Source: Actinomycetaceae bacterium (lineage in GTDB: Bacteria; Actinomycetota; Actinomycetes; Actinomycetales; Actinomycetaceae). From it: 64,000 bases of DNA. Shown in pieces: positions 45,670 through 55,860 of the stretch. Every line of letters begins with the position of its first letter. Positions within the stretch are counted from its first letter, which is position 1. Below the pieces are notes generated by a model. It had not been told where the DNA came from, did no database searches, and worked only from the letters and a program-made list of their open reading frames with translations. The position numbers were made by a program, and so were the translations under genes. The DNA lies in contig JAUNHH010000004.1 in assembly GCA_030524055.1 (NCBI GenBank), positions 1 through 64,000 of the forward strand, given 5' to 3'.

Positions 45670-46857
45670 TCAGACCAGGCGAGCACCTTCAGCCAGAGCC
45701 TCCAACTTGGCCCACGCAATGGAGGGATAAATACGTCCACCCAAACCGCAGTCAGTCGAAGCGACAACGCGATCCTTGCCGACAAGATCAGTGAATTGGC
45801 GAATACGCTGCGCCACCAATTCAGGATGCTCCACCACATTTGTCGAGTGGGAAACAATACCTGGAATCAGGTACTTGCCCTCGGGAAGGGGAGTGTCCTT
45901 CCAGATTTCCCATTCGTGAGCGTGGCGGGCATTCGCGGCCTCGAAAGTCAGGCCATTGGCGTTCACCGATAGCGCCAAATCGACGATCTCTTTAAAGGCA
46001 ATATCTGTGCTGTGAGGACCGTGCCACGAGCCCCAACAGACATGGAAACGCACCAGGTCAGGATCAATACCTTCAAGGGCATGATTGAGGGCATCAATAC
46101 GCACTTTCGAGAAGGCAATGTAATCCTCAATACTGGGCTCAACGGCGAATTGATCCCAACCCTCAGCAATATCTGGAGCGTCAATCTGAACGGTCAGACC
46201 CGCATCAGTAATGCGCTTATATTCTTCGCGCAGGCCCTCAGCAAAAGCCCACACAACAGCCTCGTCATCCTCATAGAAGGCATTGGCAACACGGGCTGCA
46301 GAACCGGGGGAAATAGCGGCAACAAAGCCATCAGAAACGGGCTTTCCTGCTGCCTCAAGGCCCGCCTTGGTGCCCGCAATATCGCGTTCAACAGCATCGG
46401 CGCCAATGTAGGTCAGCTCAGAGGTAATAGTGGGGAAAGCGATGGCATTTTCGTTGGCAATGTGAATACCAGACTTTGGATCCCCGTAGGCATCGGCAAA
46501 ACGCTGCCAGTCACGGCGCTCGGCAAAAGAAGAGAATGAAATACGGCCTTCGCGACCAGCAGGAGGACGGACATCAAAACGATCCACATCCTCAATACTT
46601 AATCCGCCGAAACGGGAAAATGAATAGGTCCACCAGGCGCCGTAATCCACCGCGTCAATCATGGCGTGTCCATATTCACCGTCATTCACAATATCCAGGC
46701 CGATTTCTGCCTGGCGTGCAATAACGCCATTGACTTCTTCCTGAAGAAGAGCGGCAAATTCGGTCTTGTCAGCACTGCCATCAACGTAGGCCTTATTGGC
46801 TTCACGAAGACGATCGGTGCGGGGCAAAGAGCCCACGTGAGTGGTGCGAACGGCCAT
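45670..46857 (-). CDS. Stand-alone MetE C-terminal-domain protein (core-MetE type)
   Basis: A 395-residue protein matching only the catalytic half of cobalamin-independent methionine synthase. Zinc ligands appear as FHVCWGSWHG (His and Cys), TFEAAN (Glu) and STDCGLGGR (Cys). It lacks the N-terminal domain that binds polyglutamyl folate in full MetE, so the methyl donor may differ. Related stand-alone proteins include archaeal core-MetE and epoxyalkane:CoM transferase-like enzymes. ATG 46857 follows AAAGGA. Methionine synthesis is the likeliest role but unproven. Confidence 0.78.
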   Translation of the reverse strand: MAVRTTHVGSLPRTDRLREANKAYVDGSADKTEFAALLQEEVNGVIARQAEIGLDIVNDGEYGHAMIDAVDYGAWWTYSFSRFGGLSIEDVDRFDVRPPAGREGRISFSSFAERRDWQRFADAYGDPKSGIHIANENAIAFPTITSELTYIGADAVERDIAGTKAGLEAAGKPVSDGFVAAISPGSAARVANAFYEDDEAVVWAFAEGLREEYKRITDAGLTVQIDAPDIAEGWDQFAVEPSIEDYIAFSKVRIDALNHALEGIDPDLVRFHVCWGSWHGPHSTDIAFKEIVDLALSVNANGLTFEAANARHAHEWEIWKDTPLPEGKYLIPGIVSHSTNVVEHPELVAQRIRQFTDLVGKDRVVASTDCGLGGRIYPSIAWAKLEALAEGARLV

Positions 46858-47153
46858 GACGGGTCCTTTCTAGGAAACAAGAGCTTGAGGCGCTCCCTCA
46901 AGGCTGGTCTCAAGATTAGGGATGCCTTCGCACTCTCCGGTAGGCGTCCACCCAGCGGAATAATGTTTCAAGTGGGTGGGAAAGGGCAGGGCGGGAACGA
47001 GGGCGGAGCGAAGATGTCAATAGGGGCACGGTTCACACATATGTACCTCAAAAAGGGCCGATGCCGTGACTTTCCCCGCAAGTATCCTATTTTCGCAGGT
47101 AGAAGCTAAAAGGCGCCGGGTCGCTGGGCGAACTTTTAGATATAGTCAGTGAT
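46858..47153. promoter_or_regulatory. Divergent region with structured MetE-side leader
   Basis: A 296-bp gap between the MetE-like gene and dedA. On the MetE side a perfect hairpin CTTGAGG-CGCTC-CCTCAAG (46884-46902) lies 27 bp from the start codon, with further imperfect pairing around 46931-46965. I could not match a SAM, cobalamin or glycine riboswitch. A one-mismatch motif copy AACGAGGGCGGAG lies at 46997-47009. Confidence 0.35.
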
Positions 47154-47816
47154 ATGAGTGGAGCCTCAGAACCTAGTTTGATTGACCGTATTGTCGATGC
47201 AGTTGTTGGCCTTATCGAAATTCTCGGTGCCCCGGGCGTCGGAATTGCCGTGGCCCTGGAGAATCTTTTCCCTCCCATTCCTTCCGAGGTGATTCTTCCT
47301 GCCGCTGGTTTTGCCGCTCACTCCGGCAAAATTGGTCTGATCGAAGCAATTATTTACGCCACCATTGGTTCTGTGGTTGGTGCACTCGCTCTGTATGGAA
47401 TTGGGCGTAGCCTGGGCAGGGAGCGTTTTGATGCCTTGGCCGCACGCATTCCTTTTGTTAACCGTGAAGACCTAGACCGTACCCACGCATGGATGCACCG
47501 TTTCGGCAATATTGCTGTGCTTATTGGGCGCCTTGTCCCCATTATTCGCTCATTGGTCTCTATTCCTGCTGGCATTGAACGTATGCCAGTTGTGCAATTT
47601 ACTCTTCTGACAACTATTGGTGCGGGAGTGTGGAATACTCTTCTTGTCGGCGTTGGATATTATCTTGGATCACGCTGGACAGAAGTTGAAGTGTGGATTG
47701 AGCGCTACCAACTGTTGGTCATTATTATTGCGGTCATTCTCATTGCTGTGTGGCTCGGAATGAAGATTCGCCGCTATATGGCAGAGCGGGCTGCAAAAAG
47801 CAATGAAGTTGTCTAA
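47154..47816 (+). CDS. DedA/VTT-domain membrane protein
   Basis: A 220-residue inner-membrane protein of the DedA family, linked to undecaprenyl-phosphate or phospholipid flipping. Conserved blocks ENLFPPIPSEVILPAAGF and GRLVPIIRSLVSIPAG with the two arginines are present, plus C-terminal helices (LLVIIIAVILIAVWLGM). It stands alone between the MetE-like gene and ilvD and ends at a strong terminator. Confidence 0.88.
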   Translation: MSGASEPSLIDRIVDAVVGLIEILGAPGVGIAVALENLFPPIPSEVILPAAGFAAHSGKIGLIEAIIYATIGSVVGALALYGIGRSLGRERFDALAARIPFVNREDLDRTHAWMHRFGNIAVLIGRLVPIIRSLVSIPAGIERMPVVQFTLLTTIGAGVWNTLLVGVGYYLGSRWTEVEVWIERYQLLVIIIAVILIAVWLGMKIRRYMAERAAKSNEVV

Positions 47817-47847
47817 GAGACCCACCTTCTTTTAGCGACTGACATTC

Positions 47848-47884
47848 ATGACGCGATAGGCATGACCTATCGCGTCATTTTCTT
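47848..47884 (+). terminator. Rho-independent terminator of the dedA gene
   Basis: Perfect 13-bp stem ATGACGCGATAGG/CCTATCGCGTCAT with a 5-nt loop, then TTTCTTA. Confidence 0.9.
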
Positions 47885-48004
47885 AGCGCGCGGATTGACA
47901 AATAGGTCTCATATGACTGCTGGTGTCCATACCCCGGCCATTGCCACCCCTGCAGGATCCTCCTCCTAGGCTATATATAGAGAAAGACAGCAGGAGGAAC
48001 ACTC

Positions 48005-49909
48005 ATGGCTAAGGCCCGGCAATTGCGATCCGCAACCTCGACTCAAGGGCGGAATATGGCGGGAGCTCGTGCACTATGGCGCGCCACCGGAATGGGCGAT
48101 GATGATTTTGGAAAGCCCATTATTGCGGTAGTCAACTCCTTCACTGAGTTTGTTCCAGGCCACGTTCACCTTCGTGACGTCGGTCGCATTGTGGCAGACG
48201 CCATTGTCGAGGCCGGTGGTGTCGCTAAAGAAATGAACACCATTGCTGTTGACGATGGTATTGCCATGGGTCACACGGGCATGCTGTATTCATTACCTAG
48301 TCGCGAAGTCATTGCTGACTCTGTGGAATATATGGTCAACGCCCATTGTGCTGACGCTATGGTCTGTATTTCCAATTGCGACAAAATCACCCCGGGAATG
48401 CTGATTGCTGCGATGAGGCTAGATATTCCCGTGGTTTTTGTTTCTGGTGGACCAATGGAGGCAGGGAAAAATATTGACCCCACCACTATTATTGGTGATT
48501 CCCGTGAGGGACACGGAAATCTCATTACGGTAATGAATGCGACCGCTAATGATTCCATTAGCGATGATCAGCTTTTAGCTATTGAAAGGCTAGCCTGCCC
48601 CACCTGTGGCTCCTGTTCAGGAATGTTCACGGCAAACTCCATGAATTGCCTGACTGAAGCCCTTGGTCTTTCCCTCCCGGGAAATGGTTCGACTTTGGCC
48701 ACTCATAGTGCCCGACGCGACCTTTTTACCCGTGCAGGGAAACTTATTGTTGACCTGTGCCGCCGCTATTACACCGAGGGCGACGATAGTGTGACCCCGC
48801 GCAATATCGCCTCTACTGACGCCTTCTGGAATGCGATGACCCTTGATATGGCCATGGGGGGCTCTTCAAATACGGTCCTGCATATTTTGGCGGTGGCTCA
48901 TGAAGGGGGAGTGGATTTCGACCTCTCAGACATTGCGGAGCTCGGGAAAAATGTTCCCTGTCTGTCAAAAGTCGCCCCCAATCACAATGACTACCATATG
49001 GAAGATGTGCACCGCGCAGGCGGTATTCCTCGGCTTTTAGGTGAACTCGACCGCGGTGGCTTCCTCCGTCACACCGTCCATTCTGTGCATTCTTCGGATT
49101 TAGCGTCGTGGCTGTCTGACTGGGATCCATGTTCACCTGCAGTGACGCAACAAGCCGTGGAACTGTGGCATGCTGCGCCCGGAAATGTCCGCACCACCGA
49201 GCCTTTCTCGACCTCGAATCGGTGGGTGGATCTGGATCTTGACGCCGAAGGTGGGTGTGTCCGCGATATCGCCCATGCCTACACCGCCAGCGGCGGATTA
49301 ACTGTTCTCTATGGCAATTTGGCCACTGAAGGCGCCATTATTAAATCTGCTGGTATTGATCCTTCCCTTTTCCATTTCGAGGGTACTGCCCGCGTTATGG
49401 AATCCCAGGATGAGGCGATTGAAAAGATCCTCGATAAGACCGTTCAAGCGGGCGATGTTGTGGTGATTCGCTATGAAGGCCCTGCTGGTGGGCCAGGAAT
49501 GCAAGAAATGCTCTACCCGACTTCCTTTATTAAGGGACGTGGTTTAGGTAAAGCCTGCGCATTGATTACTGATGGTCGTTTTTCGGGTGGCACATCCGGT
49601 ATTTCCGTTGGCCATATTTCCCCGGAAGCTGCTGATGGTGGCCTCATTGGATTGGTCGAGGACGGGGATCGAATCATTATCGACGTTAATGAAGGTCTCC
49701 TCCACCTGGATGTTCCGGAAGAGGAAATCGAACGGCGCCGCGCTGCGCAAATAGCACGCGAAAATCCCTGGACACCGGTTGCCCGCGACCGGATAGTATC
49801 CCCAGCTCTCCAGCTGTATGCAGCTACCGCATTATCAGCGTCAAAGGGTGCTGCTCGCGACGTCTCGCGCATTGTTGGTGCTCGTCACCGTAAAGGAGCC
49901 GAAGTATGA
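48005..49909 (+). CDS. ilvD: Dihydroxy-acid dehydratase
   Basis: A 634-residue Fe-S enzyme of valine and isoleucine synthesis, longer than the usual ~560-615. Cluster cysteines appear in NCDKITPGM and [31 protein letters not shown]; the C-terminal [19 protein letters not shown] is typical. ATG 48005 follows GGAGGA. It overlaps cimA by 4 bp, joining it to the citramalate route. A motif copy at 49655 reads Val-Glu-Asp-Gly. Confidence 0.94.
   Translation: MAKARQLRSATSTQGRNMAGARALWRATGMGDDDFGKPIIAVVNSFTEFVPGHVHLRDVGRIVADAIVEAGGVAKEMNTIAVDDGIAMGHTGMLYSLPSREVIADSVEYMVNAHCADAMVCISNCDKITPGMLIAAMRLDIPVVFVSGGPMEAGKNIDPTTIIGDSREGHGNLITVMNATANDSISDDQLLAIERLACPTCGSCSGMFTANSMNCLTEALGLSLPGNGSTLATHSARRDLFTRAGKLIVDLCRRYYTEGDDSVTPRNIASTDAFWNAMTLDMAMGGSSNTVLHILAVAHEGGVDFDLSDIAELGKNVPCLSKVAPNHNDYHMEDVHRAGGIPRLLGELDRGGFLRHTVHSVHSSDLASWLSDWDPCSPAVTQQAVELWHAAPGNVRTTEPFSTSNRWVDLDLDAEGGCVRDIAHAYTASGGLTVLYGNLATEGAIIKSAGIDPSLFHFEGTARVMESQDEAIEKILDKTVQAGDVVVIRYEGPAGGPGMQEMLYPTSFIKGRGLGKACALITDGRFSGGTSGISVGHISPEAADGGLIGLVEDGDRIIIDVNEGLLHLDVPEEEIERRRAAQIARENPWTPVARDRIVSPALQLYAATALSASKGAARDVSRIVGARHRKGAEV
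49655..49667 (+). repeat. Dispersed motif copy inside ilvD
   Basis: Core CGAGGACGGGG preceded by GT, read Val-Glu-Asp-Gly in the C-terminal domain. Confidence 0.65.
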
Positions 49910-51552
49910 CCGCTGCGGTGAATTCGGTGAATTCGGACCCCGCCCTCGTTGATCTTTATGACACCACTTTGCGTGATGGCGCCCAGCAAGAAGGAATCTC
50001 TTTATCGGTGGCAGATAAACTTGCCGCTTTGCAGATTCTCGACGATTTAGGTGTGGCCATTATTGAAGGGGGATGGCCAGGTGCTATTCCCAAAGACACC
50101 GAGTTTTTTGCTCGGGCAGCCGCAATAGAGTTAAAAAATGCGCGGCTTGCGGCTTTTGGTGCGACAGTAAAAGCTGGCCTTGAACCCAGTGATGACCCTC
50201 AAGTGGTGGCACTGCGTGATTCGGGTGCCCCAATCATTACCCTCGTGGCAAAATCTGATCCACGTCATGTGGAAAAAGCCCTGCGCACAACTACAGAAGA
50301 AAACCTGCGAATGGTGCGTTCTACTGTGGAGTTTTTGCGCAGCGAAGGGCGCGACGTCATGGTGGATCTCGAGCATTTTTTCGATGGCCTCGACGCCGAT
50401 CCTGATTATGGTTTCCAAGTGCTTCTTACTGCTGCCCAAGCAGGTGCCAGTGCTGTTATTCCTTGCGATACTAATGGTGGAAATCTGCCAGCGCGGATTG
50501 GGGCTGTCTGTGCGCAGGCACGAGAAAAACTCGATGCCAATGGTTACCGCGATGTGGTTTTAGGAATCCACGCCCATAATGACACCGGATGTGCGGTGGC
50601 TAATACTTTAGCTGCCGTCGATGCTGGCGCCCGCCATATTCAAGGTACCGTTAATGGTTATGGCGAACGCACTGGCAATGCCAATTTGCTGACCTGCGCG
50701 GCGAACCTCGAATTAAAAACGCCTTTTACCTGCCTGCCTGAAGGGCATTTGGCGAAACTCGATCGCGTCTCTCACCAGATTGCCGAACTGGTCAATATTG
50801 CGCCTTTTACCCGTGATCCTTATGTTGGTCGCAGTGCATTTGCCCATAAAGCAGGTTTACATGCCAGCGCTATTCGTGTGGATGCTGATTTATATCAGCA
50901 TATTGATCCTGCGGTGGTGGGTAATGATATGCGAATGCTGGTTTCGGAAATGGCTGGGCGAGCGTCCATCGAATTAAAAGCCGCCGAATTAGGGATTGAC
51001 CTTTCCACTGATCCACAGGTGACTGCCCGCGTTTCCGCCACTATTAAGGCGCGTGAAGCCGAAGGTTATACCTATGACGCCGCGGATGCTTCCTTTGAGT
51101 TACTTCTCCGTGAGGAATTGGGGAGTCTTCCGCGTTTTGTTCGCGTGGAATCCTGGAAGGTCGAAACCCAAGAAATTGCTGAAGTCCAGGGTGAACCATT
51201 TACCCTCTCGGAAGCAACTGTCAAAGTCCATACGGACCGGCGCCATATTCGCACCGCAGAAGGAAATGGCCCCGTTAATGCTTTAGACCGGGCGCTGCGG
51301 CATGTATTAACCCGCGATTATCCGCTTGCCGCGACCTTTGAGCTCACCGACTTTAAGGTGCGTATTCTTGAAGACGTTCATGCAGGCACTGATGCCACTA
51401 CTCGTGTCCTGGTGACAATGGGTGACCATGAGCGTTCCTGGACCACCGTGGGCATTGGCACTGACATTATTGAAGCCTCATGGGAAGCCCTTTTTGACGC
51501 CTATTGGTGGGGCCTCATGTCAGCTCGCGTCGTGCCGCTATTGGCCCAATAG
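49906..51552 (+). CDS. cimA: Citramalate synthase
   Basis: A 548-residue enzyme condensing acetyl-CoA and pyruvate to (R)-citramalate, the entry to threonine-independent isoleucine synthesis. [19 protein letters not shown], the metal motif [39 protein letters not shown] and a C-terminal LeuA-type regulatory domain are seen. [12 protein letters not shown] distinguishes it from 2-isopropylmalate synthase. It overlaps the ilvD stop as ATGA. A motif copy at 49938 encodes Pro-Ala-Leu-Val-Asp in the N-terminus. Confidence 0.9.
   Translation: MTAAVNSVNSDPALVDLYDTTLRDGAQQEGISLSVADKLAALQILDDLGVAIIEGGWPGAIPKDTEFFARAAAIELKNARLAAFGATVKAGLEPSDDPQVVALRDSGAPIITLVAKSDPRHVEKALRTTTEENLRMVRSTVEFLRSEGRDVMVDLEHFFDGLDADPDYGFQVLLTAAQAGASAVIPCDTNGGNLPARIGAVCAQAREKLDANGYRDVVLGIHAHNDTGCAVANTLAAVDAGARHIQGTVNGYGERTGNANLLTCAANLELKTPFTCLPEGHLAKLDRVSHQIAELVNIAPFTRDPYVGRSAFAHKAGLHASAIRVDADLYQHIDPAVVGNDMRMLVSEMAGRASIELKAAELGIDLSTDPQVTARVSATIKAREAEGYTYDAADASFELLLREELGSLPRFVRVESWKVETQEIAEVQGEPFTLSEATVKVHTDRRHIRTAEGNGPVNALDRALRHVLTRDYPLAATFELTDFKVRILEDVHAGTDATTRVLVTMGDHERSWTTVGIGTDIIEASWEALFDAYWWGLMSARVVPLLAQ
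49938..49950 (-). repeat. Dispersed motif copy inside cimA
   Basis: CCCCGCCCTCGTT on the sense strand, read Pro-Ala-Leu-Val near the N-terminus. Confidence 0.75.
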
Positions 51553-51571
51553 GAAGGCGTGAAAAAGTTCG

Positions 51572-51611
51572 CCCCGCCCTCGTCAATTCCGAAAAAGAAA
51601 CGAGGGCGGGG
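51572..51611. terminator. Bidirectional terminator made of an inverted dispersed-motif pair
   Basis: CCCCGCCCTCGT (51572-51583) and ACGAGGGCGGGG (51600-51611) pair exactly around a 16-nt loop. It sits between the convergent cimA and GH3 genes, 20 bp and 7 bp from their stops. Confidence 0.88.
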
Positions 51612-51618
51612 CAATGCT

Positions 51619-53367
51619 TTAGTCCCTGTAACGTAAGCCAAAACCATGGGTGAACGTCGGATTTTCCGTATCAAAAGGAACATCCGGCAATTGCTGATCA
51701 GCTGCAGATTGCGATTTCGGAATATCAAAGGGCAGACGCCCTAATGGTGCAGCCTGACCGGAGATAACCGTGAATAACGCCCGATCGCTGGCCCCGTAAT
51801 TCACAATAAGTGCCGAGGCAATATCAGCAATTGGCCCAAGAATAACGGGGCGATCCAGATATACATCAACGACAACAGGAACAACTTCGGCCAGGTCACG
51901 CAAATGAGTAATAGTCTCGGGAGAAAACTCTAAGGACCCTGCGTGGAAGAAGGACTCTAAGGTCCCCACCTCACCGCGAGGCTCATAGGGTGCCTGGAGA
52001 CGAATCAGTGCAATATCCGCTTGAGTAGGGCTATCGACACAGGTGAATGGGGCAGAGGGTGATTGCGGGTCAATACCCTCGCAATAGATCCGGTAATGCT
52101 GGGGAATAGGCAATAGGGGGGCATGGCTATGCTCGGATTCGTCATTCTTTAGCAGGGTCAATGAGGCGCATTGGGCATCAAAACCCTCTTTTTGTGCATC
52201 CGCTTGGCCCACCAAATGGATGGCTTTCTCAACGTCAACAAAACGAGCGTCATCAAATTGGCCGAGAAGGAACTTCTGCTTGAGGAGGCGCCGTACCGAT
52301 TCGTCAATTCGTGATTCACTGACCGTTCCGGCGCGCACTAAGTCAATGAGGACATCGGGGCTATATTCTCCACCAAATTGGTCTACCCCTGCGTCAAGTG
52401 CCTTGGCCATACGTTCGGGAATAGTCAGATCTTCCACGCCCCAGAAGGTCATATTTAGGATTCCCCAGTCAGAACAAATAATGCCTTCATAACCAAGTTC
52501 TCCACGCAGCAGATCCGTTAATATGCCCTTATTGAAAGCAAATCCAACTTCTTCATATTGTGTCCCCATTGGCTTGCCGTAATAGGGCATCATCTGAGCA
52601 ACGCCAGCTTTAATTGCCGCCTTAAATGGCGTAAGGTGCAGATCAAATTGTCCGCCCGGATAGACCTGTTCTGCACCATAAGCAAAGTGGGGATCTTCGC
52701 CATCTTTTTGTGGACCACCGCCAGGGAAATGTTTGGCAATGGCAGATAGGGTAGTTGGGCTAACCCCATCACCCTGCAACCCTTCAATATAAGCCACCCC
52801 ATGGCGGGTGACAATATCTGCATCTTCTCCAAATGTGCCATTTGTACGGCCCCACCGCGGATCGGTCGAAATATCAATTTGAGGGTGAAGAGCGGTGCGA
52901 ATACCGACAGCTAAATATTCGCGACGCACAATATCGGCATAACGGCGAGTCAACTCCACATCATCAAGTGCCGCAAAAGCAAGAAATTCAGGCCAGGCGG
53001 AAAATTCGTCGGCCGCTAACATTGCTCCCGGGTTATTCGTAAAGGTATGGCGCGGATCCGAGGAAATAGTAAAAGGGATACCCAGAGGCGTTTTCAGGCA
53101 TTCCTCTTGAATAGCATTATGCCATTGAGCAATTTCTCGTACCTTTCCTGGCCCTAAAATATTGGCATGTGTGATCCGACGCGATAATAGTTCCCGCACC
53201 GACGGGAAACCCATAAATCCTGGAGTGTCGAGATCGCCCAAAACTGCCATTGGCTGAAAAAGTTGCCCTGCTTTATCCTCTAAAGTCATCCGCGAGAGGA
53301 GATCTTCGACCCGGCGATTTACTGGTACCGCGTGATCCTGGTAGGGGAAACGGGGAAGTGACGTCAT
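51619..53367 (-). CDS. Glycoside hydrolase family 3 protein
   Basis: A 582-residue GH3 hydrolase, probably a beta-glucosidase-type exo-enzyme. The N-terminal barrel holds DPRWGRTNGTFGEDADIVTRHGVAYIEGLQG, KHFPGGG and the nucleophile aspartate in GIICSDWGILN. A shortened second domain follows (DIALIRLQAPYEPRG), with no fibronectin-like C-terminus and no signal peptide, so it is cytoplasmic. Substrate unknown; intracellular disaccharide cleavage fits. Confidence 0.85.
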   Translation of the reverse strand: MTSLPRFPYQDHAVPVNRRVEDLLSRMTLEDKAGQLFQPMAVLGDLDTPGFMGFPSVRELLSRRITHANILGPGKVREIAQWHNAIQEECLKTPLGIPFTISSDPRHTFTNNPGAMLAADEFSAWPEFLAFAALDDVELTRRYADIVRREYLAVGIRTALHPQIDISTDPRWGRTNGTFGEDADIVTRHGVAYIEGLQGDGVSPTTLSAIAKHFPGGGPQKDGEDPHFAYGAEQVYPGGQFDLHLTPFKAAIKAGVAQMMPYYGKPMGTQYEEVGFAFNKGILTDLLRGELGYEGIICSDWGILNMTFWGVEDLTIPERMAKALDAGVDQFGGEYSPDVLIDLVRAGTVSESRIDESVRRLLKQKFLLGQFDDARFVDVEKAIHLVGQADAQKEGFDAQCASLTLLKNDESEHSHAPLLPIPQHYRIYCEGIDPQSPSAPFTCVDSPTQADIALIRLQAPYEPRGEVGTLESFFHAGSLEFSPETITHLRDLAEVVPVVVDVYLDRPVILGPIADIASALIVNYGASDRALFTVISGQAAPLGRLPFDIPKSQSAADQQLPDVPFDTENPTFTHGFGLRYRD

Positions 53368-53518
53368 TGTGGGAGCCTCGCCTTCAGAAAATGTGGCTGC
53401 CTAGCGTCAGCATTAACGCGGCGCCATTAGCTCCTGATGCTAGCGCCAAATGCGCCTAATCGCGAGGCCAACACATAATTCTTTGCGCTACGGCGACCGA
53501 AGCCCCGACAATAGGGGT

Positions 53519-54568
53519 ATGCATGGCGAATATAAGGCCCCTGGTGGGAAACTCGTTGTTGTTGACGTTGAGGTGGCAGACGGGAAGTTAGTCAATGTCC
53601 GCGTCTCTGGCGACTTTTTCCTCACTCCCGATGAGGCACTTGACCGGATTACGACAGCCCTCGAAGGAGCAGACACTGAGGAGTCCGCGCGGGATCTTGC
53701 CAACCGGATTTCTGCGGCGCTACACACTAGTGACGAATTACTGGGCATTACTCCCCAAGGTGTGGGGATTGCTGTGCGCCGTGCCTTAGGTGCGGCCCTG
53801 TCCTGGGAAGACATTGATTTCGAGGTGATCCACGGCCCGGTCCTGGACCCCATGATGAATGTGGCACTCGATGAGACTCTGGTAGAAGAGGTGGCCGCAG
53901 GGCGCCGAAAACCCTTTATGCGCTTATGGGAATGGGAAGGCTCCCAGGTGGTGATTGGCTCATTCCAGTCCTATTCCAATGAACTTCAACCAGAGGGCGT
54001 TGCTCGCCATGGGATTACAGTGACCCGGCGCGTTTCAGGTGGCGGAGCTATGTTTATGGAAAGCGGGAATTGCGTCACCTATTCTCTGGTTGTTCCCACT
54101 GCCCTTGTGGAAGGAATGAGCTTTGAACAGTCCTATCCCTATTTAGACCAGTGGGTTATGGAAGTCCTGGCCAAACTTGGTATTGCCGCGAAATATGTAC
54201 CCCTTAATGATATTGCCTCCGATAAAGGGAAAATTGGCGGGGCAGCGCAAAAACGGTGGGCCAATGGTTATATGTTGCACCATGTCACCATGGCCTATGA
54301 TATCGACGCGGTAAAAATGAATGAGGTCCTGCGTATTGGTATGGAGAAAATTCGCGATAAAGGGACCCGCAGTGCTGTGAAAAGAGTGGACCCTATGCGC
54401 TCACAAACAGGTCTGCCCAGGGAAGTAATTATGGAGGTCTTCCGCACCTACTTCCTAGAAAAATACGCGGCGACAATGTCGAGTTTGACCGAAGAAGAAT
54501 TGGCTGTCGCCCGCAGGCGCTGTGAAGAAAAATTCGCCACCGATGAATGGACTTTCCGCTTGCCATAA
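53519..54568 (+). CDS. Lipoate-protein ligase with N-terminal accessory domain
   Basis: A 349-residue lipoate ligase attaching lipoate to E2-type proteins. The first ~100 residues (GGKLVVVDVEVADGKLVNVRVSGDFFLTPDEAL) resemble the lipoate-ligase accessory domain, here ahead of the catalytic domain instead of behind it as in Escherichia coli LplA. The catalytic part carries RRVSGGGAMFMESGNCVTYS and the lysine in NDIASDKGKIGGAAQKR. I start at ATG 53519; the ATG at 53450 adds an arginine-rich stretch. It could serve the E2 at 27.8-29.6 kb. Confidence 0.85.
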   Translation: MHGEYKAPGGKLVVVDVEVADGKLVNVRVSGDFFLTPDEALDRITTALEGADTEESARDLANRISAALHTSDELLGITPQGVGIAVRRALGAALSWEDIDFEVIHGPVLDPMMNVALDETLVEEVAAGRRKPFMRLWEWEGSQVVIGSFQSYSNELQPEGVARHGITVTRRVSGGGAMFMESGNCVTYSLVVPTALVEGMSFEQSYPYLDQWVMEVLAKLGIAAKYVPLNDIASDKGKIGGAAQKRWANGYMLHHVTMAYDIDAVKMNEVLRIGMEKIRDKGTRSAVKRVDPMRSQTGLPREVIMEVFRTYFLEKYAATMSSLTEEELAVARRRCEEKFATDEWTFRLP

Positions 54569-54592
54569 AAGCCAGCGGTTGGACGTTTCGCG

Positions 54593-54627
54593 CCCTGCCC
54601 TCGTGAATTCAATTGACGAGGACGGGG
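54593..54627. terminator. Bidirectional terminator made of an inverted dispersed-motif pair
   Basis: Left arm CCCTGCCCTCGTG (one mismatch to the motif) and right arm GACGAGGACGGGG (54615-54627) with imperfect pairing, and AATT runs in the loop. It lies between the convergent lipoate ligase and dehydrogenase genes. Confidence 0.72.
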
Positions 54628-54646
54628 CCAACTTTTCCCTGCCGCA

Positions 54647-55687
54647 TTACGGCGTCACAGCCACCTTGAGCCCACTTCTTTGCTCAACGGCAGTAATCGC
54701 CGCATCTAATTCTCCCAAGGGAAAAGTGTGTGTCACCAGTGGAGATAGATCTAAAGCTCCAGAAGACAAAAGCCGCACTGCCTGGGCGACATCTGCCCGC
54801 CGCGCATTAGAACCACCAGTCACCACTAATTCTTTATAGTGGATAAGGTTGACGTCAACGGTGGCAACTGAGCCTTTAGGGAATCCCGCAAAGTAGTTAA
54901 CCCGACCGCCAATAGCAGCAGCTTCAAGGGCAACCTGCGCTAATTCCAGATCCCCTACAGCAACAATCACCACATCAGCTCCACGCCCACCAGTAATCGA
55001 GCGAATCTCTTTCAGCAACTCGTCTCCCGTTGCTGATGTAGTGTGCGTAGCCCCTAAACGTTCAGCAGGCTCAAGGCGCCCTTTACGTCCTGACGCGATA
55101 ATGGTGCTTGCCCCCGCGAGACGCGCTAAAGCGCAATGAATTAACCCAATAGGTCCCGTCCCTAAAACCACTACTGTGTCGCCGGGTTGGACATTAAATT
55201 GATGTGCCCCATTTAAACAACATGACACAGGCTCAGCTAAAGCCAAAAGGGTGGGCGGGAGCTCTTCTGCCACCGGGATAAAATTGCCGCGCTCCATTGC
55301 AGCACGGGGAATAAGCATATATTCGGCTAGTCCGCCATCAATTTCGTACCCAAAAAGCGATAGCTGCGCACATAAATGTTCCCGATTATTTGCACACGCC
55401 TCGCAGCGTCCACAACTGAGCACAATAGAGCATGTTGCCTGGGTGCCTATGGCGATGTCATCAATCCCTTGTCCAACATCTGCTACTCGCCCCGCAAATT
55501 CGTGACCCATAATGACGCCCGGACGAACGCCCGCGGTCTTTGCGCCCGAAATAATCCGCAAATCAGTTCCACAGATCGTATTTGCCTCAACTTTAAGGAG
55601 CACCTCACCGGGGCCTACCTCAGGAATGGGAACGTCGCGAAGACGAAGATCGTTAATCCCACCCAAAACTGCTGCCTGCATAGTCAT
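54647..55687 (-). CDS. Zinc-dependent medium-chain dehydrogenase
   Basis: A 346-residue enzyme of the alcohol/sorbitol dehydrogenase family. The catalytic zinc region is NTICGTDLRI with GHEFAGRV, the structural zinc loop CGRCEACANNREHLC, and the NAD site VVLGTGPIGLIHCALARLAG. It probably oxidises a polyol or threonine-like alcohol; the substrate is unknown. It is divergent from dihydroxyacetone kinase, hinting at polyol or glycerol metabolism. Confidence 0.87.
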   Translation of the reverse strand: MTMQAAVLGGINDLRLRDVPIPEVGPGEVLLKVEANTICGTDLRIISGAKTAGVRPGVIMGHEFAGRVADVGQGIDDIAIGTQATCSIVLSCGRCEACANNREHLCAQLSLFGYEIDGGLAEYMLIPRAAMERGNFIPVAEELPPTLLALAEPVSCCLNGAHQFNVQPGDTVVVLGTGPIGLIHCALARLAGASTIIASGRKGRLEPAERLGATHTTSATGDELLKEIRSITGGRGADVVIVAVGDLELAQVALEAAAIGGRVNYFAGFPKGSVATVDVNLIHYKELVVTGGSNARRADVAQAVRLLSSGALDLSPLVTHTFPLGELDAAITAVEQRSGLKVAVTP

Positions 55688-55860
55688 AAAACGAGCCTAA
55701 ACCAGGAGCCTCTGACTGCGTGGCGGGATGAGGAAAAGCCGCTGTCACTTTTGAAAGCTGTCGTGGTGTGAAGCACATATGTGCGCCCTTGCGCGGCGTG
55801 GCGTGGTGATGCCTACGGTGTTGACATCCGCACAGACGCGGAAGAATCGAGAGGATAGCA

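Noticed and set aside
46858-47000. SAM or cobalamin riboswitch ahead of the MetE-like gene
   Set aside because: Hairpins are present but none of the conserved cores could be recognised by eye.
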